Both the position numbers and the translations under genes were made by a program. A stretch of 64,000 bases of DNA. Origin: a bacterium. GTDB lineage: Bacteria; Myxococcota_A; Bradymonadia; UBA7976; UBA1532. The stretch spans positions 310,001 through 374,000 of the forward strand of contig JAUHXC010000004.1 of the NCBI GenBank assembly GCA_030427205.1. The letters are read 5' to 3'. The notes below the pieces were generated by a model. It saw nothing but the letters and a program-made list of their open reading frames with translations, searched no databases and was not told the origin of the DNA. This document shows, one piece after another, positions 33,493-41,300 of this stretch (positions within the stretch are counted from its first letter, which is position 1; the number at the start of each line of letters is the position of its first letter).

Positions 33493-36060
33493 ATGCGCCC
33501 CCGTTTCCCGTCCCCGCCCACGCCCCTGGTCCTGGCCACGCTCCTGATCGCCTGCGGCGCCCAGCCGGTGCCCCGACCGGTCGACCCTCAGCCGACCGCC
33601 GCGCCGGCCGCCGTCGAACAGCGCCTCGCCTCGGGCCTGCGCTGGACCGCCGAGCGTACGCCCGGCGCGCCGGCGGTCGCGGTGCAGCTGTGGTTGCCGG
33701 CCGGCGCGCTGCTCGATCCCGATGCGCACCCGGGCACCGCCGCGCTCGCCGCGTCGACCGTAGGTCTGCGCCTCGACGCGGCCCTCGCCCCGTTCGGCGG
33801 CCGCGCCGAGGGCTGGGCCCGCAGCGACGCCAGCGCCATCGCCCTGACCGTCGCCCCCGACCGGCTGAAGGTCGCGCTCGACGCGCTGGCCCGGATCATC
33901 GACAGCCCGCCGTCCGCGGCCGAGACCGAGGCCGCCCGCGCGCGCTTCGCCGCGCAGCTCGTCACCGCCGGCCGCTCCGCCGATCGGCGCGCGCTGCGGC
34001 GCCTGCGGGCCGTCGCCTGGGGCACCCATCCGGCGGCGCGCCCGCTGCTCGGCATCGAGGTGCCGCCCGCCGACGCCGTCGAGGCGTGGCGCGCGGCGCA
34101 TCACCGGCCGAAGGGCGCGGTCTTGATCGTCGCCGGTGATGTCGAGGCGCCGGGCGCGGTCGTCGCGGCGGCGCTCGGCGGCTGGACGGGCGCCCCGAAG
34201 ACGCAGCGGTGGACGGCGCCGACGTGGCCCGCCGAGGGCCCGCTGGTCGAGGTGGACGAACGCGGCGGCGAGCGGGCGGCTATACGGCTGGCGTGGCCGG
34301 TGCCCGCCGCGGCGCCGGCGGATGTGGCCGCCGCCGATGTGCTGGCCCTTTCGCTGGTCGACGGGCCCGACGCGCCGATCCCCGCCGCGTTGGCCCGCGC
34401 CGGCGTCGAGGCGCAGAGCGCGGCCTTCGTATATGCCCCGGGGCCCGACGGCATGCTGGTCGTGGCCGTCGACGTGCCCGCCGAGTTGATGGACGACGCG
34501 TGGCGCGCGCTGGCCGAGGCCACGGCCCACATCCGCCGTCATCCGCCCGGCCGGGCGCGGCAGGCGCGGGCCGCCGACGAGTTGGAGAGCGTCCGCGCCC
34601 GCGCCTTCGCCGATCCGGAGGCCCTCGCGGCGCACCTCGGCCCGCGGATCTTGCGCTGGTCGGGCGCGGGGCGGGCCGCGTCGGCGGAGTACGAAGCGTC
34701 CGTGGCGCTGGCCCGCACGCTGACCGCCGAGCGTCTGGTCGCCTGGATCGGCGCGCCGTTGCCCGCGGGCCTCGACGGGGCCTCGTGGGGCAAGCAGCTG
34801 GCCGGGGCGTTCACCGCCGAGGAGGCGCCCGAACGCCTCGCGTCGGGCTTCACCGGCGTCGCCGCCCAGGTGGTGCCCCGACCCGGATCGGGCGTGGTGG
34901 CGCTGACGGTGCGCTCGGCGGGCGGCGCGGCGACGGTGCCCTCCGACATGCTCGGCGCGGCCCATCTGGCCGCCGCCGCGCTGGCGGCACCGCTGCCCGG
35001 GCTGGGCCGCCCGCGGGTCACGCTGGCCCCCGACGCGCTGACCGTGACCCTGACCGTGCCCGCCGAGCGCTTCTCCGAGGCCGCCGGCGCGCTGTTCGAC
35101 CGCCTGTTGCGCCCCGAGTGGACCGGCGAGCGCATCGAGAACGCCCGCGCCGAGGCCCTCGCCGCCTTGGAGAGCGCGGCGCCGCTGGTCGAGGCCGAGC
35201 GCCTGCTGGTGGCCGAGCTGGCCCGCTTCGGCGGCGCGCCGAGCGCCGAGCCGGAGGCGGTTCAGGCCGGGCTCGAGATCATCCCGCCGGCCCGGGTGGC
35301 CGCGTGGTTCGACGGCTTCGTGACCCATGGCCCGCTGCGGGTCGTCGCGGTGGGCGAGGTGGACGAGGCGGCGCTGTATCGGGCGCTGGCGGCGGCGGTG
35401 CCCGCCGAGCGTCCCGGGGTGCGCATGCAGCCGCTGCGCCCGCCGGTCGCCGCAGCGGATGGGGTGCAGCGCACCGATCGACGGGTGGACGGGGCCGAGG
35501 CGGCGTGGGGCATCGGCTGGACGCTGGGCGAGCTCGACGACCAGACCGTCGCCGCGCTGGAGGTGGCGCTGGCCCTCGTCGCCCGCGGCGCCGCGCTCGA
35601 CGGCGCGCCGCTGACGGTGCGCACCGTGACCGAGAGCGGTTCGGGCCACGTGCGGGCCGGGCTTGTGATCGGCGGGCCGCCGGCGGCGGTGCGCGCGGCC
35701 GTGCCCCGAATCTTCGCCCAGCTCGACCTGCGGCGGAAGGTCTCCGCCGACGCCGACATGATCAACGGCGCCATCCGCTGGCTCGAGGGCCGACGGGTCG
35801 TCGGTCTGGCCGACGCGGCGGCGTTCGGCGCGTGGGTCGCCGAGCAGGCCGAGGCGGGCCGCGCGTTCGGCCCCCGCGCCCTGCCGCAGTGGCGCGCCGC
35901 GATCGAGCGGGCCCGCGCGCCGTTGGCGCTGGCCGCCGCCCGCGATCTGCTGACCGCCCACGGCCGCTTCGAGGTGTGGATCGGCCCCGGGCGCCCGCCG
36001 GAGACCCCGGCTGCGCCCCCGCCGGCCCCGGCCCCGGCTTCGACGGAGGATGCCCGATGA
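33493..36060 (+). CDS. M16 peptidase-like lipoprotein lacking the zinc motif
   Basis: 855 residues from the ATG at 33493, chosen because it gives a lipoprotein signal with lipobox LIAC (Cys about 20). The four-lobed M16 arrangement is visible in two halves: 'LASGLRWTAERTPGAPAVAVQLWLPAGALLD' and a second at about 470 onward. The HxxEH zinc motif expected after 'HPGTAALAAST' in the first half is absent, so peptidase activity is unlikely. M16 relatives without the motif usually pair with an active subunit; none is seen here. It overlaps the prmA start (ATGA), placing it first in a compact plus-strand operon. Confidence 0.8.
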   Translation: MRPRFPSPPTPLVLATLLIACGAQPVPRPVDPQPTAAPAAVEQRLASGLRWTAERTPGAPAVAVQLWLPAGALLDPDAHPGTAALAASTVGLRLDAALAPFGGRAEGWARSDASAIALTVAPDRLKVALDALARIIDSPPSAAETEAARARFAAQLVTAGRSADRRALRRLRAVAWGTHPAARPLLGIEVPPADAVEAWRAAHHRPKGAVLIVAGDVEAPGAVVAAALGGWTGAPKTQRWTAPTWPAEGPLVEVDERGGERAAIRLAWPVPAAAPADVAAADVLALSLVDGPDAPIPAALARAGVEAQSAAFVYAPGPDGMLVVAVDVPAELMDDAWRALAEATAHIRRHPPGRARQARAADELESVRARAFADPEALAAHLGPRILRWSGAGRAASAEYEASVALARTLTAERLVAWIGAPLPAGLDGASWGKQLAGAFTAEEAPERLASGFTGVAAQVVPRPGSGVVALTVRSAGGAATVPSDMLGAAHLAAAALAAPLPGLGRPRVTLAPDALTVTLTVPAERFSEAAGALFDRLLRPEWTGERIENARAEALAALESAAPLVEAERLLVAELARFGGAPSAEPEAVQAGLEIIPPARVAAWFDGFVTHGPLRVVAVGEVDEAALYRALAAAVPAERPGVRMQPLRPPVAAADGVQRTDRRVDGAEAAWGIGWTLGELDDQTVAALEVALALVARGAALDGAPLTVRTVTESGSGHVRAGLVIGGPPAAVRAAVPRIFAQLDLRRKVSADADMINGAIRWLEGRRVVGLADAAAFGAWVAEQAEAGRAFGPRALPQWRAAIERARAPLALAAARDLLTAHGRFEVWIGPGRPPETPAAPPPAPAPASTEDAR

Positions 36061-36938
36061 GCTGGTGGAGCGTGCGCTTCGAGGTCCCCGCCGCCCTGGC
36101 CGACGCCGCCGCGTGGTTGCTGGCCGAGGAGCTGGACGTGCCGGTCGAGGTGCGTGACGGCAGCACGATGGCCCGCCACGGCGCCGCCGAGAGCTGCGCG
36201 GTGGTGGTCGGGCTGCCCCAGGCGCCGCCGGCCGACATCGATCGCCAGATCGCCGGCTGCCTCGCCCGCCTCGGCCTGCCGCCGGCGGACGTTGCCACCC
36301 GCCGCTCGGAGGACGAGAGCTGGAAGGACGGCTGGAAGGCCTTCTTTCGCGGCGCGCCGCTGTCGACGCGGGTCGCGGTGCACCCGCCGTGGGAGTCGCC
36401 GCCCGATCGGCCGGTCGCCGTGGCCATCGACCCCGGCCTAGCCTTCGGCACCGGCACCCACGAGACCACCCGCGGGGTGATGGCGGCCCTCGACGAGTGG
36501 CTGGGCGATCGGCCGCCGCTCGAGCTGCTCGACGTCGGCTGCGGGTCGGGCATCCTCTCCATCGCCGCGGCGAAGCTGGGCCATCGGGCGATCGGGGTCG
36601 AGATCGACGACGTCGCGCTGGTCAACGCCCGGGAGAACGTCGCGCGCAACGGGGTCGCCGAGCGCGTCGCGCTGCACCACGGCTCGGCCGATCTTCCTGC
36701 GCTGGGCGCCCGCCGCTTCCCGCTGGTGGTGGCCAACATCCTGGCGGTCATCCTGGTCGAGATCGCGCCGGCGATCGCCGCGCGCTGCGCCCCGGGCGGC
36801 GCGTTGATCCTCTCGGGCATGCTGGTCGATCAGGTCGACCGCGTGCGCGCGGCCTACCCCGGGTTCACCACCGAGGCGCAGACGCAGGAGGGCCCGTGGG
36901 TGATCCTGCGGCTGCGGGCGCCCGAGGCGGCGCGATGA
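36057..36938 (+). CDS. prmA: Ribosomal protein L11 methyltransferase
   Basis: 293 residues, the family's usual size. It transfers methyl groups from S-adenosylmethionine to ribosomal protein L11. It has the N-terminal substrate domain ('SWKDGWKAFFRG'), then 'DPGLAFGTGTHETTR', the SAM motif 'LLDVGCGSGILSIAAAKLG' and 'VVANILAVILVEIAP'. Its ATG overlaps the stop of the M16-like gene and its stop overlaps rsmE (ATGA), so the three are translationally coupled. Confidence 0.95.
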   Translation: MSWWSVRFEVPAALADAAAWLLAEELDVPVEVRDGSTMARHGAAESCAVVVGLPQAPPADIDRQIAGCLARLGLPPADVATRRSEDESWKDGWKAFFRGAPLSTRVAVHPPWESPPDRPVAVAIDPGLAFGTGTHETTRGVMAALDEWLGDRPPLELLDVGCGSGILSIAAAKLGHRAIGVEIDDVALVNARENVARNGVAERVALHHGSADLPALGARRFPLVVANILAVILVEIAPAIAARCAPGGALILSGMLVDQVDRVRAAYPGFTTEAQTQEGPWVILRLRAPEAAR

Positions 36939-37666
36939 CCCGCGTCGGCCTGCCCGGCGCCGCGCTGCAGGCCGACGGCTGGGATCTGCCCGCCGATCGG
37001 GCCCACTATCTGGTGCGGGTCCGGCGCTTGAAGGCGGGGGACGGGGTCCGGGTCTTCGACGGCGCCGGCCACGAGGTCGACGCGGTGCTCGTCGCGCCCG
37101 AGGCCGACGGGGCGCCCTGGCGGCTCGCGCGGGCGGGGGCGGTCGAGAAGGGCCGGCGGGCGGCGCCATTGACCCTGGTCTACGGGCTGCCCAAGGGGGA
37201 CAAGCTCGACCGCGTCGCCCGGCAGATCACCGAGCTGGGCGCGGCGCGGCTGATCCTGCTCGACTGCGCGCGCTCGGTGGTCAAGCTGGCCGGTCCGCGG
37301 GCGGCGAAGCGCCGCGATCGGGTGCTGCGCATCGTCGACGAAGCCGCCCGACAGTGCGCCCGCGCCGATACGCCCGCGGTGATCGGGCCAGTGAGCCTCG
37401 ACGCGGCCCTGGCGGCGACCGCCGACGAGACCCGCTGGGTCCTGCACCCGGGCGCCGATGGTCGAGTGACGCCGCTCGACGCCGCGCCGTGCGCGCCGCC
37501 GCTGGCGCTCTTCGTCGGACCCGAGGGCGGCTTCGCGCCCGCCGAGCTGCACGCCCTCGACGGCGCCGGCGCCCATCGCATCGCCCTCGATTGCCCCGTC
37601 CTGCGCACCGAGACCGCCGCGCCGGTGGCGGTGGCGCTCGCGCTGTATAGAATGGGCGGCCTATGA
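36935..37666 (+). CDS. rsmE: 16S rRNA (uracil-1498-N3)-methyltransferase
   Basis: 243 residues. A SPOUT-class enzyme that methylates U1498 of 16S rRNA. It has the N-terminal PUA-like part ('HYLVRVRRLKAGDGVRVFDGAGHE'), then 'YGLPKGDKLD', 'ITELGAARLILLDCARSV', and the knotted SAM site 'FVGPEGGFAPAEL' and 'VLRTETAAPVAVALAL'. Start and stop each overlap the adjacent gene by 4 nt. The prmA-rsmE pairing is common in bacteria. Confidence 0.95.
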   Translation: MTRVGLPGAALQADGWDLPADRAHYLVRVRRLKAGDGVRVFDGAGHEVDAVLVAPEADGAPWRLARAGAVEKGRRAAPLTLVYGLPKGDKLDRVARQITELGAARLILLDCARSVVKLAGPRAAKRRDRVLRIVDEAARQCARADTPAVIGPVSLDAALAATADETRWVLHPGADGRVTPLDAAPCAPPLALFVGPEGGFAPAELHALDGAGAHRIALDCPVLRTETAAPVAVALALYRMGGL

Positions 37667-38202
37667 GCGCCGAGGACACCGCCAGCCGCAAGGGCGCGCG
37701 CACCGCCCGCAAGGCGCGCCACCGGCTCGCCGTGACGGTCGCCCCGTTCTGGCGCCGACTGCTCGCCGATCTGCTCGACCTCGCGCTGATCGCCGGCATC
37801 ATCTGGGGCCTGTGGACCGCCGGCGTCATCGCCCCGGCCGCCGGCCTGCCCGAGCAGCAGTTCGATTGGATCGACTACACCGCCGAGCTGCTCGCCGAGC
37901 ATCTGCACCTCTTCAACCGGGCGGCCTTCGCCACGCTCGCCATCGGCGCGCTCTACGGCCTGCTCACCCGGGCGCTCTTCGCGGGCACGCTCGGCGAGCG
38001 GCTGCTCGGGCTGCGCTTGATCGGCCCCGACGGCGAGGGCGCCGGCCCGCTGCGGGTGCTGGTGCATGTGCTCGGCACGCTGATCGGGCTGGGCGCGCTG
38101 ACGCTGGGCTACGCCTGGGCGGCGGTGGATCTCAAGCGGCAGGGGCTGGCGAGCTACCTGTCGGGCACGCTGCTGGTGGTGGGGCGGCCGACCCCCGAGT
38201 GA
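37663..38202 (+). CDS. RDD family membrane protein
   Basis: 179 residues. The RDD motif is in 'FWRRLLADLLDLALIAGI', and three to four membrane helices follow, with 'FAGTLGERLLGLRLIGPDG' between them. RDD proteins are small integral membrane proteins, some of them linked to ion exchange. The N-terminal 30 residues are basic. The start overlaps the rsmE stop (ATGA), so it is the last gene of the operon. Confidence 0.88.
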   Translation: MSAEDTASRKGARTARKARHRLAVTVAPFWRRLLADLLDLALIAGIIWGLWTAGVIAPAAGLPEQQFDWIDYTAELLAEHLHLFNRAAFATLAIGALYGLLTRALFAGTLGERLLGLRLIGPDGEGAGPLRVLVHVLGTLIGLGALTLGYAWAAVDLKRQGLASYLSGTLLVVGRPTPE

Positions 38203-38218
38203 GCTCCGGCGCGCTGAA

Positions 38219-38236
38219 CTGTCAGCATAGTGACAG
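38219..38236. promoter_or_regulatory. 18-bp inverted repeat upstream of a promoter
   Basis: CTGTCA-gcatag-TGACAG, perfect arms. It lies 15 bp upstream of the -35 box at 38252 and 16 nt after the RDD stop. With no T-run it is a poor terminator and is best read as a binding site for an activator or repressor of the next gene. Confidence 0.45.
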
Positions 38237-38251
38237 GTCCGGCGTCCCGTA

Positions 38252-38280
38252 TTGGCACGTCGCCTCATTCGAGCTATGGT
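38252..38280 (+). promoter_or_regulatory. Candidate sigma-70 promoter of the MshEN/HEAT gene
   Basis: TTGGCA (38252-38257), 17-nt spacer, TATGGT (38275-38280). One and two mismatches to consensus in very GC-rich DNA. The leader would be about 50 nt. Confidence 0.55.
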
Positions 38281-38338
38281 CGACGACGCAGGCCCGTGAT
38301 CAGCGGGCTGCGGGTGGATTCCACACGACGAAGGCACG

Positions 38339-41300
38339 ATGCCCCACATCGACGACTTCTGGGACGACATCGTCGACGACGGACTCGTCGACCCCGATCA
38401 GGGCGGCCGGGCCCGGGCCCGGTTCATCCAGGTCGGCGGTGGGCTCGATACCGCCGTCCTCGAGAACGCCTCGCTCGACGGCGAGCGCCGCCAGGTGCTG
38501 CTGCAGATGGCGGCGGCGGCGCTGGGGCGCAAGCTGGCCGGGCCCACCGCGCTGGCCGAGCCCGACGCCGAGGCGGTGCGCCACATCCCGCGCAACATCA
38601 TCGACCGCTACGGGGTGATGCCCGCCCGGGACGAGAAGGGGCGGCTGATCCTGATCACCCCGCCGCTCGCGCCCCACGTCTTCAACGAGCTCAAGAGCCG
38701 CCTCGGGCGCAGCTTCGACGTGCGCCTCGCCCTCGAGATCGACATCCGGCTGGCGCTGGCCCGCCACTTCGACGTGCCCCTGCCCAGCCGCTTCGAGGTC
38801 CTGCGTTCGGGTCGGCTGCCGGGCCGCTCGGCGCTCAGCGGGGTCACCGCCCGCCGACCGGCGCCCAAGCCCAAGGGCGTCGCGGCGCTCATGCCGACCC
38901 CCGCCGCGCCGGCGACCCCGGTCCCGCGCCCGCCATCGGGCAGCCAGACCCGCAGCTGGCTCACCGAAGCCAGCGGCCAGCTGCGCCGGGCGCGCGAGCG
39001 CGACGGCCTCTTCCGGGTGCTGGCCGACGCCGGCGCCCTGGCCCTGGCCGGTCGGTTCTACCTGCTGCGCATCACCGAGGATCGCATCCGCTGCGTCGCC
39101 GGCACCGGCTTGCGCGACGGCGGCGGGCCGACCATCGCCCTGCACCGCGACAGCCGCATCGACCACGCGCTGCGCATCGGCAGCAGCCGGCTCGAAGACT
39201 GGAGCCACGACCCCGATCTGACGGCGCTGTACACCGCCCTGGGTCGCGCCCGGCCGGCGCGGGTGATGATCGAGCCCATCCGCGACGGCCTCGAGGTGGT
39301 CGGCGTCTTCGTCGGCGATCACGGCCGGGCGGGCATCGATCGCAACGTGGTCGGCGATCTGCGCCGCTGGCTGAGCCGCGTCTCGACCCGGCTGGCCGAC
39401 CTGCGCGGCAGTCAGGCCCCCGAGCCGGTGCCGCCGCCGATGGTCGAGGCGCCGCCGTCGCCGCCGCCGCCACGGGTCGCGCCGCCGGTGGCCGATGGCC
39501 GGGCGCCGATGCCGCCCGCTGATCCTTTCGCGCCGGCCCACAGCCGCCGTCGTCGGCGGCGCAAACCGCTCGACTTGCAGGAGCTGGCCGAGGCCGCCCG
39601 CACCGCTCAGGCCACCGCCCACGCGCTGCCGGCGGGCGAGAGTGAGGAGTTCGTGCTCGGCGACGCGGCGGCGATGCCCGCGGACGACGCGCCGGTTTCG
39701 CGGACCGCCTCGAGCCCGGATGCGCCGCCGTCGCCCGCGCCCGCCGCGCCGACCACGCCAGAGCCTGTTGTGCTCGAGCCCGCCGCGCCGGAGCCCGCTG
39801 CGCCCGAGATGACGGATCCCGGGCTGCCCTTCGACGTCGAGGACGATCCGCTGGCCGGCTTCCTCGCCGATCCGGAGATCGAGGCGGTGGCCGACGCGCT
39901 GGTGGCCGACGCGCCGGAGCCGGGGCAGGGGACCGCGGGCAGCGTCGAGATCCGCGGCGGCGTGCCGGCCCACCCGGCCATCGGCCCGCCGGCCGACATG
40001 GGCGAGCCGCCCAATACGCTGCCGAGTCGGCCGCGGGCGATGCCCCGGCCGGCGGCGAGCGGGTCGCTCTTCGAGGCGGTCCTGCCGCGGACGGACGCGG
40101 TGGACGAGACCGTCGACGGCCAGGGCACGCCGCCGCCGACCCGCCCCGCGCGCCCCTCGGCCGGCCGCAGCGCCGATCCGCGGGAGGCCGAGCCGGCGGC
40201 GGATGAACGCCCGGGTCCGACCATCAACCTGCGGGGCCCCGACGCCGAGGCCGAGCGCCGCAAGCGGCCCACCGCCGACCTCGGGCCGCGCCCGGCCGAT
40301 ATCTCGGTCGACGAGCTGATCGAGGAGGCCCGCGCCCTGGGGCAGCAGCTCACGACGGGCTCGATCGCCGAGAAGCCGCGCCCCGCGCCGACGCCGGCCG
40401 CGGTCAAGGCCCGCAGCACCGTCGATCTGAAAGGCGACGCCGACGACGAGCCGCTCGACGATCCGCCGCCGCTCGACCTCGATGACCCCGAGCTGCACGC
40501 CCGCAAGACGATCAACCTGCGACGGGCGGAGCCGACGCCGCCGCCGCCGGGCGAGGTGCTCGAGCTCCACGACGACGACGTGATCGAGGTGGCCGACGAG
40601 GCGCCCGCCGTCGAGCCGATGGACGTGGTCGACGCCGACGTGGTCGAGGTCATCGACGATCTCGGCGGCGTGCCGCTGACCCCCGAGGCCGAGGCGCTGC
40701 GCGCCCGTCGGGAGCTGGAGGAGGCCGACACCGGCGTCTTCACCGTGGTGGCCGATCCGATCGAGAGCCGCGCGAACCCGCCGCTCGCCGAGGCCGAGGC
40801 CGAGGCCGAGGCCGAGACCGCCGAGCTGCCCGAGGCCCGCATCGACGCGTTGGCCGCGGGCGACACCGCGCAGAGCGAGCCCGAGGCGTCCGAGCCCGAG
40901 CCTCCACCAGCGGCCGCAGAGATCGTGGCCGGGGCCGAAGATCCCGCTGCGGATGCCGAATCGCAGACGGCTGACGCGGAGCCGCCCACGGACGGGGCCG
41001 GCGCCGGGGAGGCGGCGTCCGACGCTGCCCGAGCGCAGGCCGAAGCCGACGCACCCGACGTCCAGGCCGCTGACGACGGAGCGGCCGAGGTCGAAGCGGC
41101 CGAGGTGCAGTCGGAGGCGTCCCGTGCGGGCGCGGAGCCCGAGGCGGCCGTGGGCGAGGATCAGGCCGAAGCGCTCGCGGCAGAGGCCGTAGCGGCCGAG
41201 GCCAGCGCGCCCGAGTCGCCGGTGGAAGAGCCCGGGCCCGAAGCGCCCGCGGCAGAGCCAGAAGCGCCTACGGCAGCGCCCGAAGCGGCCGAAGCGCCCG

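Noticed and set aside
33310..35961. Minus-strand frame of about 880 codons
   Set aside because: Antisense to the M16-like gene, which has a signal peptide, family match and operon overlaps.
38252..38270. Sigma-54 promoter (TTGGCACG)
   Set aside because: The -24 part matches but the -12 GC is absent (CTCAT). The same bases form a better sigma-70 -35 box.
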